This document shows, piece after piece, positions 15,525-27,675 of a stretch of 64,000 nt of DNA. Under the pieces are notes generated by a model. The model worked only from the letters and a program-made list of their open reading frames with translations, did no database searches and had not been told where the DNA came from. The translations under genes were made by a program, and so were the position numbers. The stretch covers positions 124,001 to 188,000 of the forward strand of contig BRON01000018.1 in the NCBI GenBank assembly GCA_024345305.1. The letters run 5' to 3'. Position 1 is the first letter of the stretch, and the number at the start of each line of letters is the position of its first letter. The DNA comes from Mrakia gelida (lineage: Eukaryota > Basidiomycota > Tremellomycetes > Cystofilobasidiales > Mrakiaceae).

Positions 15525-18040
15525 ATGGTCTCTCCCTCTCCCTTCCTTCTTCGACCCACCTGCCTTCTCAGCTTACGGAAAACCCCCGCCCCCCTCCTTC
15601 ACCTCTCAGCTCGTCTCTCTTCCCTCCCCTCCTCCTCTCCCTCCTCCCGTCGCCCCTACTCCTCACCATCTCCACCACCTCCCGCGTTCCACCCCACTCT
15701 AAAACGGCTCGACACGCGCTGGAAAGGTCGTTTACCTCGTTTCCCTGTGAAAGGGGAGGAGATCAGTGTGATTAGGGAGCCGGAGGAGTTCTTGAGGGCT
15801 TTGCTCGTAGGTCCCTTCGCCTTTGTCGGAAGAAAAGGGGAACCTTGGAGAGGGAAAGTGTACTGACGGCTTATGCGATTACGGCTGTGACGGAACAGGC
15901 TTTGATCTCTCGGTCGCGGAAGAGATTGACGATCAGTAGTTTGTACATTGGGGATCAGGAGGTTGAGCTCGTGAGTGTTTCGAGCTTTCTTCCTCCTCGT
16001 TGCTTTCAGGTTCTAGATCTTTGGGGCTCAGGGTCAGCGAGGAGGGGAGAGGTACGGGCTGGAGATTAGGTGGTAGATGGAACGAGTGGGTTGGGTTGGT
16101 AGGAGGGATAGAGGATGGGACGAGAGGGAAGGAAGGAGGGCTTGATGAGCTCGATCCGAGCTTCGCTTCCTTCCTTCGCCGAGAGCTAGTTTGCTGGTCG
16201 AGATTGCCCTGAAGAAAGTTTATAGACATCAACTTGGCCTCAACGCGATCTAGTTCTATACTTCGGAGGGAGACGACGCAGCCGCCGATCGTCATCTTCG
16301 AGCTCAACACTTTCCTCTCCTTCCCTCCCTTCGATGACATCGCTGAATTCCTCGTCTCTCTTCCTTCCTCCCTCCTCCAGATCGACGCTATTCGCTCCTC
16401 CCTATCAACCCACCCAGACCTCAAGGTCACTTTCCTCCTCGATAAAAACCGCTGTACTCGTAAACCCTGGCCGGAAGCTTCGACAGCAGCTCTCCTCTAC
16501 CCTCTCGCTCGAGACTTCTCTCCCGAGCGAGTCGAGGTCTGGTTCTACAAATCCCCCTCGCTCGTCGCCAAACTTCTCCCAAATCGGTTCAAGGAAGGGT
16601 TCGGGACTTGGCACTCGAAGATCTATGGAGGAGACGAGGAGGTCATCGTGACTGGGTGAGTTTTCGACTTCTCTTCCTTCTCGAGGTCGCGACGACGCGT
16701 CTTGTCCTTCTCGTTCTGAGCTCAGCTTCTCGAGCTCGAGCTGACTGAAACGTACGTTTTTTGGCTTGCGCGCGATTTCAGGGCCAACCTCTCGAACGAC
16801 TACTTCACCACTCGTCAAGATCGGTACTTTCACTTCCAAAACGCGTCCAGTCTCACCACCTACCTCTCCAACCTCGTCCAACTTTACACCCAGTTCTCGT
16901 ATCGCCTCTTACCAACTACCACCACCGCTCACCCACTTCCCGTTACCTCCTCCTCTTCGTCGTCATCACCAACTCCCTCACATACCTCCTCACCTCCCAA
17001 AACTCCCTACTCCCTGACCTGGTCTCCCACCTCCCCTTCCTCTCCTCAAACTTTCCAATCCGACGCCACCCAAGCCCTCACCACCTTCCAGTCTCACTGG
17101 GCCGAAGAAACCTCCGTCTCCTCCGCCGATCTCGACACCGTCGTCTGGCCGGTCGTCCAAGTCGGATACCTCGACGTGAGGGAGGAGGAGCGAGCGATGA
17201 GCGATCTTTGGGAGGAGGCTGGTGCGCTGGCGAAGGAGGAGAAGGGGGACAGACCGTTGGTGGATATGACGAGTGGTTACTTCGCGTTCTCGGAGGGTTA
17301 CAAGACGGCGGTGTTGGATTCCAAGGCAGACGTGAGGATCGTGGCTGCCAGTCCGAAGGTTCGTCGCTTTCTTCTCTCGTCTCGCTCGCCTCTTTCGAGA
17401 ACCTCGAACCGAAGTTCGTTTTCGTGTTCTCTGTTTGTCCAGGCCAACGGATTCTACGGATCGAAAGGGATCTCGGGGTTGATCCCTGACGGCTACACGA
17501 TGCTCGAGCGCGACTTTGAGAGGGAGACGAGGCGGAGAGGAAGGGATTGGAAGGATGCTTCGTCTGTGGATGTTACTGGTGGGAAGGAGGAGAGGACAGG
17601 AGGAGTGGAGATCTCGGAGTGGGAGCGTCCAGGATGGACTTATCACGCCAAGGGTGAGTCCAGTCGACTCGACGCGTCGTTTCCCTTCTTGCTTCTCCCC
17701 TCCTCCGCTCGCCAACTAACTCCCCCTCCCCTTCCGTTCCCCTCCCCTATCAGGTATCTGGCTCTCCCCCTCCTCCACCTCCTCGCCCATCCTAACCCTC
17801 ATCGGATCCTCCAACCTCTCCTCCCGCTCCTCCAACCTCGACGCCGAAACCTCCTTCTTCGTCGCCACCTCCTCCCCGACCCTCCAAAACGAGCTCAAGC
17901 AGGAAGTCGAGCGGCTGAGAGTGTACAGTACTCGCGTTGGGGAGGAGACCTGGAGGAAGGAGGAGAGGAGGGTTGGGTGGAGGGTGAGGAGAATCGTTTC
18001 GCCCCCGCCGAGGGGGTTGGGGTTGGGGAAACAGCTTTAG
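15525..18040 (+). CDS. PGS1: CDP-diacylglycerol-glycerol-3-phosphate 3-phosphatidyltransferase (PGP synthase)
   Basis: Pgs1 makes phosphatidylglycerophosphate, the first committed step to cardiolipin, in mitochondria. The N-terminus is Ser/Arg-rich and lacks acids (MVSPSPFLLRPTCLLSLRK), as expected for a presequence. SRKRLTISSLYIGDQEVEL follows the first intron. The first phospholipase-D motif is HSKIYGGD followed by VTGANLSNDYF. The second is degenerate (YHAKGIW then TLIGSSNLSSRS), as is usual for eukaryotic Pgs1. A Ser/Pro/Thr-rich insert of about 45 residues follows YRLLPTTTT. The first ATG inside the conserved reading frame was chosen. The last residues are GLGLGKQL. The gene lies immediately downstream of the Fmp30-like gene. 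Confidence 0.92.
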
Positions 18041-18545
18041 GATGAGGGTATAGATGATGGGTTAATGCTGCTTTTGGTTCGGAAAGAGGGAGGAGGGAGC
18101 GAGCTGGGCAAGGAGGAGCGAAAGTTTCGGAGAGAAGCAGTCGAAGCTTCGAGCGGTTGAACGTTGGACGACGCGCTCGAACGAACGCATGCGGCAGACC
18201 TGATGTTCTCTCGAGACGACTCTGCATCGTCGGCGAAGACGCTGTCTGAGGTAGTAGAGAGTCGATTTCGCTATGGACGAAAGTGAAAGCGCAATCCGTT
18301 CCAACGACGCGTCCGTCTCTCCCTCCTTCCAGAAGAACCTATTATCCGATACCGACCTCGACACCTTCTTCCAACGGTCAACCGACCGCCTGTGCTCCCA
18401 CGCAATACGAAGAAAGCGGAGCAGATCCCTGCACACGCGCTGTAAGAAAGGCAGCCGTCGGATGTGCTGAGGCTCAGCTATATAGGTTGAATTCTCGCCC
18501 GGCCGCTCATCAAAGCAGAAATGCCTTTATTAATTCTTTACAAAA
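18041..18545. other. Spacer between PGS1 and tRNA-Asp
   Basis: This is 505 bp of PGS1 3' flank and tRNA 5' flank. A 65-codon plus-strand ORF from the ATG at 18273 has no recognisable similarity and was not called as a gene. Confidence 0.4.
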
Positions 18546-18666
18546 TTCTGGCTAGTATATTGGTTAGTATGCAAGCTTGTCATTTAGATCTTCATCTAGA
18601 TCTTTGACTAGATGCAGCATCAACAGCGATTCGCTTGAGAGCAGGGTTCGATTCCCTGGCCGGAAG
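18546..18666 (+). tRNA. tRNA-Asp(GTC) with a 49-nt intron
   Basis: The gene folds into a full cloverleaf. Acceptor TTCTGGC pairs with GCCGGAA (one G-T pair), with discriminator G at 18666. The A-box region is TGGTTAGTAT. The anticodon stem CAAGC (18572-18576) pairs with GCTTG (18633-18637). The T arm is CAGGG, TTCGATT, CCCTG. The anticodon GTC is at 18579-18581. An intron of 49 nt (18583-18631) sits after position 37, the canonical place. The mature length is 72 nt with a 4-nt variable loop, as in other tRNA-Asp. U1-A72, G73 and GTC agree with Asp identity. The intron contains a 12-nt direct repeat (TAGATCTT twice, then TAGATG). Confidence 0.92.
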
Positions 18667-19399
18667 GAAATTTCTTTTTGCTTTTTGCCCTCTTGTTTTT
18701 TGGCTTTCGCCTTATGACTCGTTGGTTCGTCCCAAGCGCGGAGGAGAGACACGGACGTTCATTTTGCGGTCTTTCACAAGGTTTCTGAGCGAGGCGAGCG
18801 GGGAGCAGGGCCCGGACGCGTCGTGAGGTCGAACGCGTTCCGACACCACGTTGGCGGTCACTGGTTTCCTTCGCTCTTCGCCGCTCTGGAAGACGTGTGA
18901 GATACGAGCTGAGTGAATTCTCGAGATCTGAAAATATACAGAAGAGGTCCGTGCTGAGGAGCCGTAGCGCGTCGTCAGAGGAAACGATCACAGGGCGCGC
19001 ACTCGTCGCTGTCACATATTTTCGGGTTACCAAAGTTACCTTCTATGACACACCGAAGTGAGGATATGACCCTTCTTTCAGTATTCCCACAAATTTCGTT
19101 GATAACAGTTTTGAAAAGCTCTCGAATCAAGCTCGTCCTCTCGCCCTCCTCCTCGATGCGCTCTGGCCTCCAACCACCCTCTCTCCCTTAGCCCTTATCG
19201 GTCCCAGCCCTCCTACTCAAACCTCCACTTCCCAGCCTTTCCCACCTCTCCCTTATCTCGACTTCAAGACCGCTTAGAGCTCAGCTGCGACTGCCACGAA
19301 ACCCTCGCTTCGACGCTCGCATCTTCGACCCTTCATCGCTTCTCTCCCCTTCGCCTCTTCTCCCTTCCTACCATCACCACCTAACTCCTCATCGCAACC
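18667..19399. other. Spacer between tRNA-Asp and the orphan ORF
   Basis: Apart from the Pol III terminator I see no gene here. Base composition is less GC-rich around 18.9-19.1 kb. The last 250 bp are CT-rich and probably form the promoter and leader of the gene at 19400. Confidence 0.4.
18675..18679 (+). terminator. Pol III terminator of tRNA-Asp
   Basis: TTTTT starts 9 nt after the tRNA 3' end. A second T5 lies at 18682-18686. Confidence 0.7.
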
Positions 19400-20266
19400 A
19401 TGTCCAGACGAGATATCTACCAAGTCGTTCGTTCAACATCTTCGTCCTCACCTTCCGTTCCAGCGAAGCCCATCGAAGCTGAAGGACTGTCGAGCTCACC
19501 TCTTCCCTTCCTTCCCTCCCTCCCCTTTCTCGTCCAGTCCTCCACCTCCCCGCTCGTCCTCTCTCCCTCCACTCTCCCCGACATCACCTTCGGACCCAGG
19601 ACGACCCTCGTCTTCCGAGATTTCGACGGAGAAGGCAAGGTGTTCATCGTGGAAGCACCCATCCTGACGAAGGTCGTGATCGGTGAGCTCGACTCCTCCT
19701 CCCTCCTCTCGGTTCTCTCGAGCTCGAAGCTCATCACCTTCACCCCTTCCTCGTCGACAGAATCCTCCCACAACTTCACTTTCCACCTCCTATCCCGCCT
19801 GTTGACCTCAACCCTCGAGATCTACGCTTCGACATCCATCTCCCTCTTGTTCACTCCTCCTCCCTCGCATCCCTCGTCTCCCTCCTTCACCCCGTCGCTC
19901 CCGTCCATCATTCAACTCGACCCACCGCTTACTTCCCTCCGCCTCACGCTACCTTCGATCTCCAAAGGAACTCCCTCGCCAACCATCGTAGCAAGCACGG
20001 TTCTTCCTCCTCGCTCCAAGGTCTCCGTTCTCGACGCTTGGAGGGGAGTCGTTCTCGAGTCGGACGAGGAGGGTGTGGACGCGTTGGATATGGCGAGGGT
20101 TGGAAAGGAGGTCGGAGGAGCTGGAGAGCAGGTGGTTGTCAAGTTGGTGGAGTCCAAGGAGAAGGAGGGAGGAGCTGGGTGGAAGTGGGAGGTGGGTGGA
20201 TTGAAGAGGGACGGATGGAAGGAAGGCGATGAGGTGAACGCGAGGGAAGGCTGGCCTGTCCTGTAG
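19400..20266 (+). CDS. Hypothetical intronless protein, 288 residues
   Basis: A single uninterrupted ORF starts at ATG in the context ACCATGTC (a good leader context). I do not recognise the product. The first 200 residues are rich in Ser, Pro, Leu and Thr, with a possible folded part around ITFGPRTTLVFRDFDGEGK and KVFIVEAPILTKVVIG. The last 80 residues are charged (DEEGVDALDMARVGKEV and lysine/glutamate pairs). There is no signal peptide, clear membrane helix or catalytic motif. It is unusual in having no intron, while its neighbours have many. An in-frame GTGAGCTCGACT near 19682 could be a missed donor, but no matching branch and acceptor are evident. Confidence 0.6.
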   Translation: MSRRDIYQVVRSTSSSSPSVPAKPIEAEGLSSSPLPFLPSLPFLVQSSTSPLVLSPSTLPDITFGPRTTLVFRDFDGEGKVFIVEAPILTKVVIGELDSSSLLSVLSSSKLITFTPSSSTESSHNFTFHLLSRLLTSTLEIYASTSISLLFTPPPSHPSSPSFTPSLPSIIQLDPPLTSLRLTLPSISKGTPSPTIVASTVLPPRSKVSVLDAWRGVVLESDEEGVDALDMARVGKEVGGAGEQVVVKLVESKEKEGGAGWKWEVGGLKRDGWKEGDEVNAREGWPVL

Positions 20267-20621
20267 GCGAGATATGGACGATGATGTTCGGAACTCCCTT
20301 GTCAGCTAGAAAGACGCTCCAACGGAGGGGAGGAAAGAGAAGAAGGCGAGAGTGAAGACGTGGAAGTCTTTGACTGAAGCCGCTCTTTTCTCAGCGATTT
20401 CAACCTTTCTCGCCCCAAATTTGACGCGTCTATGTGATTATATGACCGACTGAAGTCGCTTGAGAGTCTGCTTGGGCAAATTTGAGGGGGAGAGAGTGAT
20501 CGAAATCAGCCCCCCGACGCGTCCTCCTCTCCTTGCTCATGAAAGTCGCGCGCTCCCTCGTCCTCTACTCAAACGACCAGCAATCTCCCCCTTCTCTCCC
20601 CTTGGACGGATCGGATCAACC
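20267..20621. promoter_or_regulatory. RAD5 upstream region with two GACGCGTC motifs
   Basis: This segment holds GACGCGTC near 20424 and GACGCGTC near 20516, both containing the MCB core ACGCGT. In ascomycetes that element drives G1/S repair and replication genes. The motif is common elsewhere in the window, so function is uncertain. Confidence 0.3.
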
Positions 20622-23600
20622 ATGTCCCCTTCTCCCTCCGCCTCTCCCGCTCCTCCTCCCGCCCAACCCAAAAGAGCCGAGTCTCCTCTCTTCTTCGAGG
20701 GACAAGACGACGAGGAGGAGGAGGAGGATGAGCTCGCTTCTCTCCTTCCTTCCTCCTCCACCGCCGCTGCCAAAGTGGAGGACGACGACGATGGAGATCA
20801 GATCATGCAGGACGTGGCAGCAGCACCGCCATCTTCGTTGGCAGCAGCAGCAGGTCCTTCTACTTCCGCGTCCAAGAAGAAGGAACGAGTCAAGTTCGTC
20901 GAGGAGAAGAAGAAGGAGGAGGAGGACGATGAAGACGAAATCGAGTACATCTCAGGCTCAACTCCCAAGAAGAAGGCTGTAGGAGGAGTCAAGAGGAAGG
21001 TGGTAGATTCGGATGATGATCAGGAGGAGGAACATCGTGAGTTCCGTCCGTCTCTCTCTGGAAGATCGAGAAGGAGGAAAGGAGGAGGGAGTCGAAGGTG
21101 GAGCTGACCGTTCCTTCTCTCCCTCCCTCTCCCTTTCTCTCCCCAGTCCCATCTTCTTCCACTTCTCGCTCTCTCTCCAAAGGGAAAGCCAAGGAGGATC
21201 CCTTCGTCGTTCCAGAGCTACCCGAGGAAGGAGGCTACATCGGAGAGCTCGTCGTCAACGCGTTCGCTATGTGCAAAGGTGAGCTCGACTTTCCCTCCCT
21301 TCTCCCTCCCTCCCTTCTTCCGAGCTGACTCGCCTCTCGCTTCCGCCTTCACCTCCTCCTAGGCAAGGGATACATCAAGGTTAATAACACGCCTTACTCA
21401 CGAACGACTCTAAATATCGGAAGAAGCTGATCCCTCTTCCCTCGTTCGTCTCGCTTTGAGCAGCCCGGATCCAAGATCATCGTCACTCGAGCCGAACCTA
21501 CTCCTGCTCCTACTACGCCTGTCGCGAAAGGGAAGGCCAAGGGAGGTCAGCAGACTCTTACTAGCATGTTCAAGGTCAGTGTCGGATCCTGTTTTCTGAA
21601 GGTCGGACGAAAACGGAGGAAGGAGGGACGACGAGAAGCTGAAGCTGACTTTTCCGACTCGACTCGACTCGACGCATCAGGCTCCCTCGAAAGCCAAAGC
21701 AAAAGTCCCCAAGTGGAACTCCATCATCAGGTTCACGAACGAGAGAGGATTCGGTGAGTATTCTTCCAAACGAGAGAGTCCTTCTTCGTCCCGCTGACCC
21801 GCTCTCTTCCTTCCCTCCCTCCCTCCCTCCAGAGGTCGGTCGTTTCCCCAGCTCCGTCGCCGACTGGCTCGCTCCCCTCCTCGATCTCCATCTCCTCCAC
21901 CTCACCGGAACTGTCGTCCACTGCGATCAACCCATCAAGCAAACCGGAGATCCCATCCTTCTCTCCCTCAGCGTCTACCTCAAACCCGTCGCGTTCGAGG
22001 AGATCAAGAGACCCGTCGCCCCAGCCAAGGGAGAGAAGAAGGTCGCGTTCGGAGAGTCCAAGGAGACGGAGCAGGAGAAGAAGATGAGTTCGAGGAAGGA
22101 AGGGTTGACTAAGTTGTTTGGTGAGTTCCGACGTCGCGAGGGTTGAGGCGAAGGGAGGACAGGCAGGACGATGAGCTGAGCTGACTCCCTTTTCGGTTTC
22201 GTTCGTTCGCAGACGAGGTCAGCATTCGTCCTACTCGAGCTAGTGCTCTCACGAGTGCTGCAAGCTCAGGCGATCACGATGCCGCTCTCGCTACCCTCGC
22301 CAGCTTCACCAAACGTTCCAAGTCGAGGTCGCTGTCGGTCTCGTCTGGCTCGTCGAAGAGGTCGTCTAGCCCGGAGAAGAAGAAGGGGAAGGGGAAGGCT
22401 AAGGAGGAGGAGGAGATGGAGGTGGACGAGGAGGACGAGGAGGATGGAGCGGATGTGAACGAGGATGATATCGAGAACATCTACGCCAAGTGAGTTGGGT
22501 CGAGCCGTTGTTAGGGTGTCGCGTCGAGGTTGGCGAGAGGGAGGACGCGAAGAGACACTGACCCTTTTCCATCTTCCTCCCCTTCTTCCGCCTTTGTCAG
22601 GGCTCAGAGGAACGATAAGACTCTCCCCGAGATGGAACCGTCAGATACCTTCATCTACACCCTTCGTGAGTCCAGCGCGTCCTCGCCTCGCCTCCCTCGT
22701 CGCGTCGACTGATCGAATCCCGCTCTCGTCCTTCTCTGCACTCAGGTCCCTACCAGAAGCAAGCTCTCAGATGGATGTCGGACATCGAACTCGGAGTCAA
22801 GTCTGGTCGAGAAGCGTCGTTGCATCCTCTCTGGTCGGAGTGAGTTCAGCTCTCGCGTTTCGTTTCGTCTCGTCTGATCTCGACGCGACATCTCGTTCGC
22901 TGACCCTTGCCCCGTCTTCGTCTCGTGATGAACAGATACGTCTTCGGTCAACCGATCAAGTCTTCGAACGAGGTGATCGATGTTGACGAGTGGGACGAAG
23001 GTGAGTTTGATCTCGCTCCTCGTTCCACGACACGAGACTGACGACTCCCTCGTTCGTCCATCCCAGCTCGCATCCAGTTCTACTTCAACCCCTACTCTGG
23101 AGAGCTCAGTCTCACGTTCCCTAAGGCCAACCACATTCTCACCGGAGGGATCCTCGCCGACTGTATGGGCATGGGAAAGGTGGGTCGCGTCTCCCCCAAT
23201 CTCGCACTGACGGGCATTCCCATCCGAGCTCAGCTCACGTTTCTCCCTTGTTCTCGATTCCTTCTTCGATCTTCATCATCACAGACTCTGTGCGTGCTCT
23301 CTCCGGTTTTTTCCCTTCCCCTTCATCGATCTTTCGTCCCGCTGATCCGAGTCCTCGTTCGCTTCTTCTTCTTCCTTCCTCTTCCACAGCATGATGGCCT
23401 CCCTCATCCACACCAACCGAGAAGCCACCGATCCCACCGACAACGACAACGACGACGACGCCACCTTCCGATCCTCCAAGAAGACCAACAAACACTCGAG
23501 CTCGCCCGAACCCTCCTCCACCTCTCGTCGACGAACTCGTCGCCAACTCACCCTCGACTCGAGTTTCCGACCCGTCAAGAAACAAGCCGTTGAGGAGCCG

Positions 23601-26600
23601 AGTTCGGATGGAGAGGAGGACGAGTTGTTTGATGCTGAGGAGTGGGTGGAAGGGAAGGGGAAGGGGAGGAGGAGGGAGTACGATGGACCGACGGCGACGT
23701 TGGTGGTTGCTCCCGTTTCGTTGCTTCACCAGTGGGAGAGCGAGTTGAAGAAGTCGGCGAAGAAGAACTCGTTGAGGGTGTTCAGTGAGTTCGCGTCTTC
23801 TTTGATCTTCATCCCCGCCTTCCTTGCTGGACGGGAGGATGCGTCGCGTCGATCCATCACTGACTCGAACTTCCTCCGTCTGCTTCCTTCGCAGTCTACC
23901 ATGGAACTGCTCGAGAAGAGGGATTGGACTTCGAGCTCGAACCGACGAATCCTTACAAGGCTGATGTGGTGTTGACGAGTTACGGGTTCATCCTCCTCCT
24001 CCCTCTCTCTTTTCGTCGTCGTAGTCGTCCGCTTCGCGACTCGTAGAAGGCTGACTTTCGTCCCTCGTTTTCCGTAGTGTCCTCGCGAGTGAGCATTCGA
24101 AATGGAGTGAGAAGAGGAAGAAGAAGAAGGATCTTCGAGATGAGCCGTTGTCGCTCTTCAACTGTTCGTGCTCTCTCTCGATTTCTCTGCGCTCTGCTCC
24201 GCGTCACTGACGCTTCTTGGTCTTGATACGAGTAGATGAGTGGCTGCGGGTCGTCCTCGATGAAGCTCACAACGTAAGCAGCGACGTCGCTCTCCTCTCC
24301 CTTCGTCGTCTTCGTTCACGCGTCGCTCGACCTCGACTGATCTCGTTCTCGTTTTGCTTTCTCAGATCAAATCGAGATCCACCAAAGCTGCCAAGGTACG
24401 GTTTGTTTCGTCCTCGCTTGAAGGAAGCTTCGCTCGCGATCATCGAAGCTCATCCGCTCTTCCTCGTATCTTCGTTCTTCCCAGGCCTGCTACGCCCTCG
24501 AGTCCCAACGACGATGGTGTCTCACCGGAACGCCGATCCAGAACCGGCTCGAGGATCTCTACTCCCTGCTTTGCTTCTTGAGGATGGAGCCGTGGGGAAA
24601 CTTCTCGTTCTTCAGATCGTGCGTCTCTCCCTCCCTCTCTCGTCGTCTCGCCCTTCGGCTCGGCTTCTCATATTCGGATCTCGTTAGACCTGACCTCTCT
24701 TCCTCCCTCCGACCCAGGTTCATCACCGTCCCCTTCCAGAAGAGCGATCCAGCAGCGATCGAGGTCGTTCAGTTCATCCTCGAGTCGTGTCTTCTTCGAC
24801 GAGACAAGACGATGAAGGACAGCGACGGAAAGCTGATTGTCGACTTGCCGGAGAAGGAGGTGAGCGCCTGATTTTTTCGGAACGGAACGGATCTTGCTCG
24901 AGGAGTCGAAGTCTGACGCGTTCGGTTCTCGTTGTCATCCTTCAGATCTCGCTCGAGACGCTGGAGTTCTCGCCGCTCGAGAGGAAGTTCTACGACTCTC
25001 TCTACTCCCTCGCCAAGAGGCAGTTCACCGCTTTCCAACGAGCAGGAACCACCGGTTCGTTGAATCATTTCCTCTCGAGCTTCTCGAGCGCGTCGAGCCG
25101 TTGCTGATCTTCGTCCCCTCTTCAAACCTCCAGGAAAGAACTACGGTCGAATCTTGTTCGTCCCTCTCTTCCTTCCCACGCCTTCTCGCTCTCGTCAACT
25201 GACCCCCCTCGTTCCTCGTCTCTTTTACCAGCTCAATGCTCATGAAGCTTCGACAAGCCTCGCTTCACCCAATCCTCGTCAAGCGGGCTTCGAACGAAGA
25301 CGGCGACGAGGTCGAGATGGAGGACGCCGTCGCTTCAGGTTCGGGACGTGCCAACATCCAAGACATCCAAGCTCAGTTCGCCGGAGGAGACGACGCGTTC
25401 AAGAAGGAGGCTATCAAGTCGTTCTTGAAGGGAGAGGTTTCTGAGTGTTCAGTGTGCTTCGATGAGGTCAGCTCGCTCTCGACTCGACTCGACGCGACTT
25501 TCCTTCCTTTCAAAGCGAGGCTGACCTTCGTCTTTCCTCCTCTGCATCTCCTCGACAGCCCGAGATCCCGGCCATCCTTACCTGTGGACACACAGGTTTG
25601 CTCCTCTCCACCGCTCTCCGGTCCTCAGTCCGACACCATGAGGATCAACAGGACGCTGATCTCACTTTACTCTCTCCCACCCCCTCCGCCAGGTTGCAAA
25701 GCCTGTCTCGTCGCCTGCATCGAACAGGATCTCGACCAGGGAAAGGACCCTCACTGCCCCGTCTGCGAAGCTCCAGCTCAACTCGAGGACATCATCGAGT
25801 CCCGTCAGAAACCTCGTGCTACGCTCAAGGTCGTCAAGGACGAGGAGGAGGAGGGAGCGGACGTCGACGAGAACGCCGAACCGACTTGGGCTGCTGAGAC
25901 GTCGTCGTCGAAGGCGAATGGACCCGTGATGCTTCTCAAAAACGACTTCAAGTCTTCCACCAAGCTCGACGCGCTCGTCAAGCATCTCGATAGGATCTCG
26001 AGCGAGGATCCGAAGATGAAGGCTCTCGTTTTCTCCCACTTCACTGTGAGTGGACGTCCGACGAAGTCTTTCTTCCCTCTTCCTTCCCTCTCGCCGCAGA
26101 CCAGCTGACTCCTTCGTTCTTCTATCGCTTATCTCTTTTGTGCTTAGTCATTCCTGGATATCGTCGAGAAGGTCCTCAATCGACACGACTACAAGTACGT
26201 CCAACCCTCGACCCTCAACCTCGACGCGTCGCAGCTCATTAAGCTTCGACCTCTTGAGATCTCGAGCGTAGCTGACCTCTTGTTTTACCTCTGCTCTCGA
26301 CTCTTCTAGGTTCGTTCGACTCGATGGTTCGATGAACATCGCTCAGAGGGAAGCCGTTCTCACCGAGTTCGCGAAACCAACGAAACGTCCTCTCGTCTTC
26401 CGTGAGTCGATATCTCTGCATTCTTCTGCCTCCCCTTCTCCTTTCTCAACGGTGACTTGAGGTTGATTCCTCTCTTTGCTTTCAGTCCTTTCCATCAAGT
26501 CTGGAGGAGTGTGAGTCTTTTCTTCTCGTTCTTGAAGGGCGGCGTCGAAGATCGCCCGAGACGACGCGCTTCGATTTCGCCTCTGACCTTCCCCAATCCT

Positions 26601-27074
26601 TCTTCTCTGCAGCGGAATCAACCTCACTTCGGCCAACCATGTCTTCTTGGTGGGTCCTCTCACTCTCTCGTGACGACACGAGTCGCGTTCCGTGAGCGAT
26701 CTCGTCGACGTCGACTAACTCTGCTTCCTCTTCGTCCTTCTTTGCCCCTCCCCTCCTCAGATGGATCTCTGGTGGAACTCAGCTATCGAGGAACAAGCTA
26801 TCGACCGATGCCATCGAATCGGACAGACCAAGACCGTCCACGTCGTCAAGTTCATCGTCCGTCTCCTCTCCCTCTTTTTTTCTCTCCTTTCTTCCCCTTG
26901 TCGCCGTCCTCCCGAAGGCTGACTTTCCGACTCTCTTCGTCTACGCAGATCGACCGCACGATCGAGAATCGTATTCTCAAGATCCAAGACAGGAAGAACG
27001 CTCTCGTTTCACACACCTTGGGAGGAGACGAGACCGAGGCTGCGAAGAACCTCGAGCTCATGTTCGCGGACTGA
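20622..27074 (+). CDS. RAD5: Rad5-type SNF2 helicase / RING ubiquitin ligase for DNA damage tolerance
   Basis: Rad5 polyubiquitinates PCNA and remodels stalled forks in post-replication repair. Domain order fits. There is an acidic N-terminus (EEEEEDE runs), then a HIRAN domain ([29 protein letters not shown] segment, about residue 260). The SNF2 ATPase follows with [13 protein letters not shown] (Walker A), [11 protein letters not shown] (DEAH) and [21 protein letters not shown]3HC4 RING (CSVCFDEPE, CGHTGCKAC, CPVC) is inserted between the two helicase lobes. The C-lobe has [33 protein letters not shown] and [12 protein letters not shown]. The C-terminus is NLELMFAD. More than fifteen short introns are needed, many starting GTGAGT or GTTCGT with GCTGAC branch sites. 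Confidence 0.95.
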
Positions 27075-27675
27075 GTGTGCTTTTCTATACCTTTCGGTCG
27101 CTTTGCTTTTTGTTCGGTTGCAACATCGTCCTGTCGAAATCCTTACGTATCTCATGCTCGATCTCGTCTGGAGCGAGGAGCGAGGAAGAATCGGGACGGC
27201 GACGCGTCCCAGCAAATCCTCCCGTCCGCAAGACTCCCTTGAGTTCACGAGGTCAGGGCTCAAGGAAAAGATGTCAGCTCACAGTCTCTGATCACAGCGT
27301 ATCTTTCGCAGCTATTTGCGAGGCACTGCTCCAGCGAGTCGCGATGAACGTTTCAGCATCGCTCGCTGGCCGCTTTCCCTGCCCTCAGCGCCAACGAAAG
27401 TCTACAGAGTCCATATGAGCAACAGAGATCCTTCCACTCCCTTCTCGGCAACCGCCTCTCTCTAGCTCAAGAACGTAAAACGACTCCAAAAACCTGTGCC
27501 TGAGGAAGGCGCGACGAACCTTCCCTCGCCCGCCCCTGAGTCAGGGAGGGAGGGAGGTCGAAATCCGAGCGGTCACCCGAGTTCTCTTCTCACCACCACA
27601 ACCTCTTTTTCCCCTTCCGGAAATCGAACGAGGACGATCATTTACCCTCTCTCGGCCCATCTACTACACAAAAAA
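27075..27675. other. Spacer between RAD5 and the bestrophin-like gene
   Basis: No gene was recognised. The segment holds the RAD5 3' flank and the bestrophin-like promoter, with GACGCGTC near 27201. Confidence 0.4.

Noticed and set aside
18273..18470. 65-codon plus-strand ORF between PGS1 and tRNA-Asp
   Set aside because: No similarity, no splice support and an Arg/Ser-rich composition typical of chance ORFs in this genome.
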